A stretch of 64,000 nt of DNA from Luteimicrobium sp042670205 (lineage in GTDB: Bacteria > Actinomycetota > Actinomycetes > Actinomycetales > Cellulomonadaceae), in the NCBI RefSeq assembly GCF_042670205.1, contig NZ_JBHUWD010000002.1, positions 124,001-188,000 of the forward strand, read 5' to 3'. The stretch's first letter is position 1, and every line of letters starts with the position of its first letter. Of this stretch, positions 43,451 to 50,930 are shown one piece after another. Below the pieces are notes generated by a model. It searched no databases. It was given only the letters and a program-made list of their open reading frames with translations, and was not told the DNA's origin. Position numbers and translations under genes: made by a program.

Positions 43451-43648
43451 ATGGCAGGTCGCGAGCAGCAGCAGCACGTCCGCCGCGAGGACGACGTCCC
43501 GGACGACGACGCCACCCCCACCCCGCCCCCGGCGGCGCCGCAGGGTCAGGACGCCGACGTCGACGCGCTCCTCGACGACATCGACGACGTCCTCGAGGCG
43601 AACGCCGAGCAGTTCGTCCGTGGGTTCGTCCAGAAGGGCGGGCAGTAG
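43451..43648 (+). CDS. pup: Prokaryotic ubiquitin-like protein Pup
   Basis: A 65-residue, highly acidic, mostly disordered modifier. The C-terminal half DVDALLDDIDDVLEANAEQFVRGFVQKGGQ is the conserved helix that binds the Mpa coiled coil. It ends in GGQ, so it is made as the Gln form and must be deamidated by Dop before PafA joins it to lysines. It lies between dop and prcB, the standard location. The ATG follows GAAGGAG at good spacing. Confidence 0.98.
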   Translation: MAGREQQQHVRREDDVPDDDATPTPPPAAPQGQDADVDALLDDIDDVLEANAEQFVRGFVQKGGQ

Positions 43649-43655
43649 GACGCCG

Positions 43656-44612
43656 ATGACTCCCGAGGCAGACGCGAGGCTCCCTCGCGCGTTCACCACA
43701 CCCGGCTCCGCGTCGTTCGTGGAGTTCCTGGCGGCGCACGACCCGGGCCTCCTCCCGGCGGGCCGTGTGCTGCCCGCCGGTGACGCCCCCGCGGCGCCGC
43801 ACGGCACGACGATCGTCGCGGTCACGTACGAGGGCGGCGTCGTCATGGCGGGCGACCGGCGGGCGACCGCGGGCGCCATGATCGCGAGCCGCGAGATCGA
43901 GAAGGTGTTCCCGGCGGACGAGTACTCGGCGGTCGGGATCGCGGGCAGCGCCGGGCTGGCGCTCGAGCTCGTGCGCCTCTACCAGCTCGAGCTCGAGCAC
44001 TACGAGAAGATCGAGGGCTCGCTGCTCTCGCTCGACGGCAAGGCGAACCGCCTGTCGACGATGATCCGGTCCAACCTGGGTCTCGCGATGCAGGGCCTCG
44101 CCGTCGTGCCGCTGTTCGCGGGCTACGACCTGGACCGGGGCGCGGGCCGGATCTTCTCCTACGACGTGACCGGGGGGCGCTACGAGGAGCACGACCACCA
44201 CAGCGTGGGCTCGGGCTCGGTGTTCGCGCGGGGCGCCCTGAAGAAGCTGTGGCGCCCCGGGCTGGACGCCGCGGGCGCGGTGCACGTCGCCGTCGAGGCG
44301 CTCTACGACGCCGCCGACGACGACTCCGCGACCGGCGGCCCCGACCCCGTGCGCCGGATCTGGCCGGTCGTCGCGACGGTCGACGCGGCGGGCTACCAGC
44401 GCGTCGGCGACGACGAGCTCGCGGCGCTGGCCGGTGAGATCGTCGCCGAGCGGACCGCCGCGAACGACGCGCGCGCGAGCGTCCGTCGCCCGGGCGCGGC
44501 CCGCACGTCCGCGACCAACGCCTCCGACGAGCCGCGGCCCGCGCCGCACGACCCGGACGCCGACCGTGCCCGCGGCACCGACCGTGCCGACGCTGAGGGA
44601 GACCCTGCATGA
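43656..44612 (+). CDS. prcB: 20S proteasome beta subunit PrcB
   Basis: A 318-residue proprotein of the catalytic subunit. A propeptide of 50 residues ends at HG50, so autocleavage exposes Thr51 (TTIVAVTYEGG), the N-terminal nucleophile. The GDRRATAG and GIAGSAGLALELVRLY motifs are typical. The last ~50 residues, rich in Arg, Ala, Asp and Pro, form a disordered extension longer than I expect for the family. The start lies 8 nt after the pup stop, and the stop overlaps prcA by ATGA, so the subunits are made in step. Confidence 0.96.
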   Translation: MTPEADARLPRAFTTPGSASFVEFLAAHDPGLLPAGRVLPAGDAPAAPHGTTIVAVTYEGGVVMAGDRRATAGAMIASREIEKVFPADEYSAVGIAGSAGLALELVRLYQLELEHYEKIEGSLLSLDGKANRLSTMIRSNLGLAMQGLAVVPLFAGYDLDRGAGRIFSYDVTGGRYEEHDHHSVGSGSVFARGALKKLWRPGLDAAGAVHVAVEALYDAADDDSATGGPDPVRRIWPVVATVDAAGYQRVGDDELAALAGEIVAERTAANDARASVRRPGAARTSATNASDEPRPAPHDPDADRARGTDRADAEGDPA

Positions 44613-45322
44613 GCATGCCGTTCTACGTCTCGCCCGAGCAGCTCATGAAGGACCGGGCGGACTACGCGCGCAAGGGGATCGCGCGAGGCCGCTCGGTCGT
44701 CGTCCTGCAGTACGACGACGGCATCGCCTTCGCGACGCAGAACCCGTCGCGCGCGCTGCACAAGATCTCCGAGATCTACGACCGGATCGCGTTCGCGGCG
44801 GTCGGCAAGTACAACGAGTTCGAGAACCTGCGGGTCGCGGGCGTGCGCTACGCGGACCTGCGCGGGTACTCCTACGACCGGTCCGACGTCACGGCGCGCG
44901 GCCTCGCGAACGCCTACGCGCAGACCCTCGGCACGGTCTTCACGACGGAGTCCAAGCCGCTCGAGGTCGAGATCGTCGTCGCCGAGGTCGCGGACGAGCC
45001 GGCGAGGGACCAGATCTACCGCCTGTCGTACGACGGGTCGGTCGCGGACGAGCACGGCGTCGTCGCGATGGGCGGGCAGGCCGAGGAGCTCGGTGCCCGG
45101 CTGCGTGAGGAGTGGCACGAGGGCATGACGCTGCCGCAGGTCCTCGCGCTCGCGACGCGCGCCCTCGGCACGGGCGGCGAGCCCGCGGAGGGCGAGGGCG
45201 CGGAGCCCCAGGACGTGCCCGCCTCCCAGCTCGAGGCCGCGGTGCTCGAGCGGACCTCCCGGCGGCGGGCGTTCCGGCGGCTGCCCACGGCCACGCTCGA
45301 GCAGCTCCTCGGCCGCCGCTAG
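44609..45322 (+). CDS. prcA: 20S proteasome alpha subunit PrcA
   Basis: A 237-residue structural subunit that forms the gated outer rings. It begins MSMPFYVSPEQLMKDRADYARKG, the N-terminal gate and helix H0, followed by RSVVVLQYDDGIAFA and KISEIYDRIAFAAVGKYNEFENLR. There is no N-terminal threonine nucleophile, as expected. The C-terminal ~45 residues are a charged tail. It is translationally coupled to prcB. Confidence 0.96.
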   Translation: MSMPFYVSPEQLMKDRADYARKGIARGRSVVVLQYDDGIAFATQNPSRALHKISEIYDRIAFAAVGKYNEFENLRVAGVRYADLRGYSYDRSDVTARGLANAYAQTLGTVFTTESKPLEVEIVVAEVADEPARDQIYRLSYDGSVADEHGVVAMGGQAEELGARLREEWHEGMTLPQVLALATRALGTGGEPAEGEGAEPQDVPASQLEAAVLERTSRRRAFRRLPTATLEQLLGRR

Positions 45323-45346
45323 GCCGCGGGAAGACAGGAGACCCCC

Positions 45347-46708
45347 ATGGACCGACGCATCTTCGGGCTCGAGACGGAGTACGGCGTGACGTGCGCCGCC
45401 GACGACGGCCGCGGCCTGTCCGCGGACGAGATCGCGCGCTACCTGTTCCGCAAGGTCGTGGCGTGGGGGCGGTCGTCGAACGTCTTCCTGCGCAACGGCT
45501 CGCGGCTGTACCTGGACGTCGGCTCGCACCCCGAGTACGCGACGGCGGAGTGCGACGACGTGCGGCAGCTCGTCGCGTACGACCGGGGCGGCGAGCGCAT
45601 CCTCGAGGGGCTCGTCGCCGACGCGCAGCAGCGCCTCGAGCACGAGGGCCTCGCGGGCCGGATCCACCTGTTCAAGAACAACACGGACTCGGCCGGGAAC
45701 TCGTACGGCTGCCACGAGAACTACCTCGTGCGCCGCCAGGGCGACTTCGCGCGCCTGTCGGACGTGCTGGTCCCGTTCCTCATCACCCGCCAGATCCTCA
45801 CGGGCGCGGGCAAGGTCCTCGCGACCCCCCGCGGCGCGACGTACACGCTCTCGCAGCGCGCCGACCACATCTGGGAGGCCGTCTCGAGCGCGACCACGCG
45901 GTCCCGCCCGATCATCAACACGCGCGACGAGCCGCACGCCGACGCCGAGAGCTACCGGCGCCTGCACGTCATCGTCGGCGACTCGTCCATGGCCGAGCCG
46001 ACGACGGTCCTCAAGGTCGGCGCGACCGACCTCGTGCTGCGCCTCGTCGAGGCGGGTGTGCCGATGCGCGACCTCGGGCTCGAGAACCCGATCCGGGCGA
46101 TCCGCGACATCTCGCACGACGTCACGGCCAAGGTGCCGGTCCAGCTCGCGAACGGGAGGACGGCCACCGCGATCGAGCTGCAGTCCGAGTACCTCCAGCG
46201 GGTCAAGGACCACGTGGACGCCCACGTCGAGCCGACGCCCATGATCAAGCAGGTCCTCGACCTGTGGGAGCGCGGCCTGCGCGCCCTCGAGTCGGGCGAC
46301 CTGTCGCTCGTCGACCGCGAGCTCGACTGGGTGATCAAGCTCAAGCTCATCCAGCGGTACCAGGCCAAGCACGGCCTCGCCCTGACGGACCCGCGGATCG
46401 CGCGCCTCGACCTGGCCTACCACGACATCTCGCGCACCGACGGGCTGTACAACCTCATGGCCCAGCGCGGCCTCGTCGAGCGGGTCGTGTCGGACCTCGA
46501 GGTCTTCGAGTCGACGGCCGTGCCGCCGCAGACGACGCGCGCCAAGCTGCGCGGCGACTTCGTGCGCGCCGCGCAGGAGGCCCGCCGCGACTACACGGTC
46601 GACTGGGTGCACCTCAAGCTCAACGACCAGGCGCAGCGCACCGTGCTGTGCAAGGACCCGTTCCGCAACGTCGACGACCGGGTGGAGCGCCTCATCGAGT
46701 CGATGTGA
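45347..46708 (+). CDS. pafA: PafA, Pup-protein ligase
   Basis: A 453-residue ligase that activates the C-terminal Glu of Pup with ATP and joins it to substrate lysines. Seen: FGLETEYGV, SYGCHENYLV and RPIINTRDEPHADAESYRRLHVIVGDSSMAE, the glutamine-synthetase-like site. It lacks the Dop-loop insertion and is about 100 residues shorter than the Dop encoded upstream. The ATG follows AGGAG. PafB and PafC, which often come next, are not in this window. Confidence 0.96.
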   Translation: MDRRIFGLETEYGVTCAADDGRGLSADEIARYLFRKVVAWGRSSNVFLRNGSRLYLDVGSHPEYATAECDDVRQLVAYDRGGERILEGLVADAQQRLEHEGLAGRIHLFKNNTDSAGNSYGCHENYLVRRQGDFARLSDVLVPFLITRQILTGAGKVLATPRGATYTLSQRADHIWEAVSSATTRSRPIINTRDEPHADAESYRRLHVIVGDSSMAEPTTVLKVGATDLVLRLVEAGVPMRDLGLENPIRAIRDISHDVTAKVPVQLANGRTATAIELQSEYLQRVKDHVDAHVEPTPMIKQVLDLWERGLRALESGDLSLVDRELDWVIKLKLIQRYQAKHGLALTDPRIARLDLAYHDISRTDGLYNLMAQRGLVERVVSDLEVFESTAVPPQTTRAKLRGDFVRAAQEARRDYTVDWVHLKLNDQAQRTVLCKDPFRNVDDRVERLIESM

Positions 46709-46768
46709 GCGGTCGCGCGCCCGGGCGGTGCGCGCCGCCGGGTTCAGGTGGCCCCGGGTTGACCCGGT

Positions 46769-46774
46769 TACCCT
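46769..46774 (+). promoter_or_regulatory. -10 hexamer before the FKBP lipoprotein gene
   Basis: TACCCT, 7 nt, GTG 46782. No ribosome site is visible, so a leaderless start is likely. Confidence 0.5.
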
Positions 46775-46781
46775 GTCGCCC

Positions 46782-47828
46782 GTGATCCCCCCGCTCCGCC
46801 GTCGTCCCACCGCGCCCCGACACCGTCCCCGCCGACGGTCGCTGCCGCTCGGACGGGTCGGCCGGGCCCGCGCCGTGGGGGCGCTCGTGGTGGCGCTCGG
46901 CCTCGTGGGGACGGTCGCCGCGTGCGGCGAGGAGGACCCCCAGGACCAGGCCACCGTCACGGGCGCGACGCAGGACGACGTCAAGGTGTTCGGCAACGCG
47001 TGGGAGCCGCCCTCGTTCGCGTACGACATCCCGCTGACCGTCACCCAGCCGCGGCTCGAGACGGTCTGGGAGGGCGTGGGAGCCAAGGTGAAGGACGGCG
47101 ACGTCGTCGTGCTCGACACGTACGCGGAGGACGCCCGCAACCGGAAGGTCGTCGCGAACACCTTCGGTGGCGAGCCGCGCGCGGTGCGCGTCGACGAGAA
47201 GAAGATGGGCACGGACCTGTACCGGATGGTCGTGGGCCGCACCGCGGGGAGCCGGGTGCTCGAGGTCGCCGAGTCGAAGGGCGTCCCGCTCGTGACGACG
47301 GTCGACATCCTCTCGGGCCGGGCCGGCGGGCAGGAGGTCGCGCAGAGCAAGAACGAGCCCGTCGTGACCCGGGCCGACGACGGCACGCCCACCGTCAAGA
47401 TCCCGAAGGACGCCAAGGCGCCGAGCGAGCTCGCGGTGCTGCCGCTGATCAAGGGCACCGGGCCGCAGGTCCAGGCCGGCCAGCTCGTGACGGTCCAGTA
47501 CACCGGCGTCACGTGGTCGAACGGGAAGACGTTCGACTCGACGTGGGGCGGCAAGCGGCTTCCCCTGACGTTCCGGCTGGGCGTGGGCGACGTGATCGAG
47601 GGCTGGGACCAGGGGCTCCTCGAGCTTCCCGTGGGCTCGCAGGTGCTGCTCGTCGTCCCGCCGGACCTGGCGTACCAGGGCACGTCGTCCGACCTCGCGG
47701 ACCAGACCCTGGTCTTCGTCGTCGATATCCTGGACGTCCACACCCCGGGCGCGGGCACGGCCGTCGGGAAGAAGGCGAAGCCCGCAAAGGTGTCGCCGTC
47801 CGAGACGTCGGCGCCGTCCGGTCCCTGA
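46782..47828 (+). CDS. FKBP-type peptidyl-prolyl isomerase, predicted lipoprotein
   Basis: A 348-residue secreted protein. A basic N-terminus, a hydrophobic core and the lipobox VAAC (in LGLVGTVAACGEE) predict lipid anchoring after processing. The C-terminal FKBP domain (from residue ~225) shows VTVQYTGVTWSNGKTFDSTW, VIEGWDQGLLELPVGSQVLLVVPPDLAY and FVVDILDVH. The middle part is a second, degenerate FKBP-like module. It presumably folds proteins outside the membrane. Its position after pafA is common in actinobacteria. Confidence 0.88.
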   Translation: MIPPLRRRPTAPRHRPRRRSLPLGRVGRARAVGALVVALGLVGTVAACGEEDPQDQATVTGATQDDVKVFGNAWEPPSFAYDIPLTVTQPRLETVWEGVGAKVKDGDVVVLDTYAEDARNRKVVANTFGGEPRAVRVDEKKMGTDLYRMVVGRTAGSRVLEVAESKGVPLVTTVDILSGRAGGQEVAQSKNEPVVTRADDGTPTVKIPKDAKAPSELAVLPLIKGTGPQVQAGQLVTVQYTGVTWSNGKTFDSTWGGKRLPLTFRLGVGDVIEGWDQGLLELPVGSQVLLVVPPDLAYQGTSSDLADQTLVFVVDILDVHTPGAGTAVGKKAKPAKVSPSETSAPSGP

Positions 47829-47891
47829 CGACCTGCGTACCCGCCGCACCCGACCCCGGTTCGCCCCCGGGACGACCTCCAAGGAGCCTCC

Positions 47892-48662
47892 GTGCCCGTC
47901 GCCGTCCGCGTGATCCCGTGCCTCGACGTCGACGCGGGGCGGGTGGTCAAGGGCGTGAACTTCGAGAACCTCCGCGACGCCGGTGACCCGGTCGAGCTGG
48001 CCGCCCGGTACGACGCGCAAGGCGCGGACGAGGTGACCTTCCTCGACGTGTCGGCGTCGTCCAGCGGCCGGGAGACGACGTACGAGGTCGTCCGGCGCAC
48101 CGCCGACCAGGTCTTCGTGCCGCTCACGGTCGGGGGCGGTGTGCGGACGGTCGACGACGTCGACACCCTGCTCCGGGCGGGCGCGGACAAGGTGGGCGTC
48201 AACACCGCCGCCATCGCGCGGCCGGAGCTCCTCAGCGAGATCGCCGGCCGGTTCGGCAACCAGGTCCTCGTGCTGTCGGTGGACGCGCGGCGCACCCAGG
48301 GCGACGCGACGACGCCGAGCGGCTTCGAGGTCACCACCCACGGCGGCCGGCGGGGCACCGGCATCGACGCGGTGGAGTGGGCCGCGCGCGCCGCCGAGCT
48401 CGGGGCGGGCGAGGTGCTCCTCAACTCGATGGACGCCGACGGCACGTACGAGGGGTTCGACCTCGAGATGCTGCGCGCGGTGCGCGCCGCCGTCGGGGTG
48501 CCGCTGATCGCGAGCGGCGGCGCGTCCACGCCGCAGGACTTCGTGGCCGCCGCGCAGGCGGGTGCGGACGCCCTGCTCGCCGCGAGCGTGTTCCACTTCG
48601 GCCGGCTCACCGTCGCCGACGTCAAGGACGCGCTGCGCGCCGCGGGCGTCGAGGTGCGCTAG
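47892..48662 (+). CDS. hisF: HisF, imidazole glycerol phosphate synthase cyclase subunit
   Basis: A 256-residue TIM barrel that, with HisH, makes imidazole glycerol phosphate and AICAR in histidine synthesis. Catalytic Asp residues are in IPCLDVDAGRVVKG and LNSMDADGTYEGFD. Phosphate-binding GGGVR and ASGGAS loops are present. The GTG start follows AAGGAG. The stop TAG overlaps the stop of the convergent TIGR03085 gene in the four bases CTAG. hisH and hisA are not in the window. Confidence 0.96.
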   Translation: MPVAVRVIPCLDVDAGRVVKGVNFENLRDAGDPVELAARYDAQGADEVTFLDVSASSSGRETTYEVVRRTADQVFVPLTVGGGVRTVDDVDTLLRAGADKVGVNTAAIARPELLSEIAGRFGNQVLVLSVDARRTQGDATTPSGFEVTTHGGRRGTGIDAVEWAARAAELGAGEVLLNSMDADGTYEGFDLEMLRAVRAAVGVPLIASGGASTPQDFVAAAQAGADALLAASVFHFGRLTVADVKDALRAAGVEVR

Positions 48663-49306
48663 TCCGTCGGTCCCGGCTGGACGGCGTCGAGCGCCGCGAC
48701 GTCCGCGTCCGCGCCCTCGACGGTGACGTGCGCGCTCCGGCCGCGACCTGAGGCGTGCAGGACCAGCTCGCCGACCTCGCCGGTGACGACGACGGTGCCT
48801 GCGCCGTGCCGGGCTCCCGAGACGCGCCGCCGGCCCACCCCGGGCGCGACGAGCACCACGCCCGGCGCCGCCCGGCGGTAGGCGACGCGCGCGGCGAGCC
48901 CCAGCTGGCGCCACAACGCCTGCACGACGTCGTCGTCGAGCGGGCGGGGCGGCGCGTCGGCCGGGCCGCGGCGCACGTCCTCCGCGTGCACGAAGAACTC
49001 GGTCACGTTCATGAGGTCGCCCGCCCAGGCGTGCGGCGACCGGCGAGGCGGCGGCGCCGCGACCCGGGCGACGAGCGTGGCGTAGACCTCCGGGTCGCGG
49101 GCCTGGTCCGCCAGGGCCCAGAAGGCGGGGGAGTGGATCCGTGGGGTGCGCTGGCGCGTCAGGACGTGCGACGCCACGTGACGGGCCTCCCAGCCCTCGC
49201 AGAGCGTCGGGTCGCCGGGGGACGCGGCGTCGAGCGCGGCGGCGAGGCCAGCGCGCAGCCGGGCGTGGCGGGGGCGGTCGCGGGGGCTCGCGTCAGGATC
49301 GGGCAT
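48659..49306 (-). CDS. TIGR03085-family protein (DinB/maleylpyruvate-isomerase-like)
   Basis: A 215-residue protein of the mycothiol-dependent DinB-like superfamily. Seen: the N-terminal helix ending PTLCEGWEARHVASHVL, the LMNVTEFFVHAEDVRRG metal-site helix and the C-terminal VVVTGEVGELVLHASGR. TIGR03085 proteins are typically encoded next to hisF and hisI in actinobacteria. Their reaction is not established. ATG 49306 is preferred over 49315 because CACGAT sits 7 nt before it. The gene converges on hisF. Confidence 0.87.
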   Translation of the reverse strand: MPDPDASPRDRPRHARLRAGLAAALDAASPGDPTLCEGWEARHVASHVLTRQRTPRIHSPAFWALADQARDPEVYATLVARVAAPPPRRSPHAWAGDLMNVTEFFVHAEDVRRGPADAPPRPLDDDVVQALWRQLGLAARVAYRRAAPGVVLVAPGVGRRRVSGARHGAGTVVVTGEVGELVLHASGRGRSAHVTVEGADADVAALDAVQPGPTD

Positions 49307-49375
49307 GTCACCCATCGTGGCACGAGTGCGACGCCTCCAAGGTTCTGAGAGGAGGCAAAATACTGTGCCAAGCGG

Positions 49376-49381
49376 TACGCT
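49376..49381 (+). promoter_or_regulatory. -10 hexamer placing a leaderless start at 49388
   Basis: TACGCT, 6 nt, ATG 49388. The preceding 40 nt are unusually AT-rich for this genome. Confidence 0.6.
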
Positions 49382-49387
49382 TCCGTC

Positions 49388-50020
49388 ATGACCGAGCCCG
49401 ACACGCAGGTCCCGCCCACCGCCCCGCCCGGAGGCGGGGAGGGCCGCTACCCGCGCCCGACCGTCGACCTCGACGAGGCCGAGTGGGTGTGGCGCGACCT
49501 CGCGTCGCGCGCGTCGCGCGTCCCGGTGCGCGACGAGGAGGTCCGGCTCGCCGTGATCGCCGGGCTGGCCCGGTGCTCGGGGGCGCGCTACGGGGACCTG
49601 CTGCGCGTCACCGTCGACGACCTCGCCCTCGACCGGGACGGCGCGAGCGACGGGCGCGTCGTCGGCGGGGTGGTGCGCGTGCGGCACGGCAAGCACCGGA
49701 CCGTGCGCGACCACCCGCTCGACGCCGGTGCGGCGACCGTCGTCGCGCGGTGGCTCGAGGTCCGCGAGGAGCTGTGCGCGGACCTCGAGGGCTCGGTGCC
49801 GCGCGCGCTGCTCCTGACCGTCCACCACACGCACGACAACGGGGTCACGGTCTCGAAGGGTCTGCCCATCACGGCGCAGGGGCTCGTGCTGTCCTGGCGG
49901 CGCTACGTGCACCGGACGGCCGCCGAGCAGGGCGGGCGCCGCCGCCCCCTGCCGACGCGGTTCGAGCAGGTGCGGCGTGCCTGGGTGGTGGCGCGCGACG
50001 CGGCCGACGGCGGCCACTAG
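49388..50020 (+). CDS. Degenerate tyrosine-recombinase-like protein
   Basis: A 210-residue protein with the layout of a phage-integrase catalytic domain. EVRLAVIAGLARCSGARYGDLLRVTVDDL resembles the box I helix with its arginine. GGVVRVRHGKHRTVRDHPLD resembles the beta-hairpin with its lysine. LPITAQGLVLSWRRYVHR resembles the helix before box II. The HxLR box II and the C-terminal tyrosine nucleophile are missing, and no core-binding arm domain is present. It is therefore probably not an active recombinase; it may be a DNA-binding relic or a repurposed protein. It has its own promoter and stands first in a three-gene insertion between TIGR03085 and hisI. Confidence 0.6.
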   Translation: MTEPDTQVPPTAPPGGGEGRYPRPTVDLDEAEWVWRDLASRASRVPVRDEEVRLAVIAGLARCSGARYGDLLRVTVDDLALDRDGASDGRVVGGVVRVRHGKHRTVRDHPLDAGAATVVARWLEVREELCADLEGSVPRALLLTVHHTHDNGVTVSKGLPITAQGLVLSWRRYVHRTAAEQGGRRRPLPTRFEQVRRAWVVARDAADGGH

Positions 50021-50054
50021 CCTGGAGCCAGCCGGCGCGACGGAGAGGTGGGGG

Positions 50055-50930
50055 ATGACGGAGACGACGGGGGCCAGCCCCGTGGCGGGGCCCCGCGAGG
50101 CGATCGTGACGGATCCGCAGGGCGTCGCCGTCCACGTCTACGTGTGGGACCACGAGGAGCCCCGCGCCGTCGTCCACGTCTCGCACGGGGTCGGGGAGCA
50201 CGCCGGGCGCTACGCGCACGTAGCGCGCGCGCTGCACGCCGCGGGCTACGCCGTCGTCGCCGACGACCACCGGGGCCACGGCGCGACGGGCACCGGGCAC
50301 CTCGGGCTCGGCGAGCTCGGGAAGGGCGCGCACCACGCGGTGTTCGACGCGGTCGAGGCCGTCGCGCGGCAGGCGCGGACGTGGTTCGCGCCGGCGCCGT
50401 TCGTGATGCTGGGGCACTCCTGGGGCTCCCTGGTCGCGCAGAAGCTGCTCGCGCGCGACCCCGGGCTGTTCGACGGGCTCGTGCTCTCGGGGACGTCGTA
50501 CGCCGTGCCGGGCGTCATCAACGCCGGCGACCTCGGCAAGCGGTTCCGGGCCGAGGGCGGCACGGGCTTCGAGTGGCTGAGCCGCGATCCCGCGGTGGCC
50601 GCCGCGTTCGCCGCGGACCCGCTCACCTTCGACGTGAACGTCCGCAGCCCGTACACGTGGTGGCAGGCGCTGCAGCTCCTGGGCCGACCGCCGCGCCGCC
50701 TGGGCCGCGACCTCCCGGTGCTGATCCAGGGAGGCGCGGAGGACTCGCTCGGCGGGACCCGTGGCATGACGATGCTCGCCGAGGCGTACCGGCGACGCAG
50801 CGGGCTGACTGACGTGTCGCTCATGATCTACCCGGGGGCCCGGCACGAGATCTACAACGAGACCAACAAGGACGAGGTCCTGGCCGACCTCGTCGGCTGG
50901 CTCGACGCGCGGTTCGGGCGACGGCCGTGA
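50055..50930 (+). CDS. Alpha/beta-hydrolase, monoacylglycerol-lipase-like
   Basis: A 291-residue serine hydrolase. The oxyanion segment VVHVSHGVGEHAGRYAHVARAL and VADDHRGHGATG are hallmarks of the monoglyceride lipase group. The nucleophile is Ser122 in LGHSWGS. An acidic residue in GGAEDSLGG and His in PGARHEIYNE complete the triad. No signal peptide is seen, so the enzyme is cytosolic. The ATG follows GGAGAGG. The stop overlaps the next esterase gene by GTGA, which couples two ester hydrolases. Confidence 0.9.
   Translation: MTETTGASPVAGPREAIVTDPQGVAVHVYVWDHEEPRAVVHVSHGVGEHAGRYAHVARALHAAGYAVVADDHRGHGATGTGHLGLGELGKGAHHAVFDAVEAVARQARTWFAPAPFVMLGHSWGSLVAQKLLARDPGLFDGLVLSGTSYAVPGVINAGDLGKRFRAEGGTGFEWLSRDPAVAAAFAADPLTFDVNVRSPYTWWQALQLLGRPPRRLGRDLPVLIQGGAEDSLGGTRGMTMLAEAYRRRSGLTDVSLMIYPGARHEIYNETNKDEVLADLVGWLDARFGRRP

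Noticed and set aside
46709..46781. A terminator after pafA
   Set aside because: Only a 5-bp GGCGG/CCGCC stem can be formed, too weak to report.
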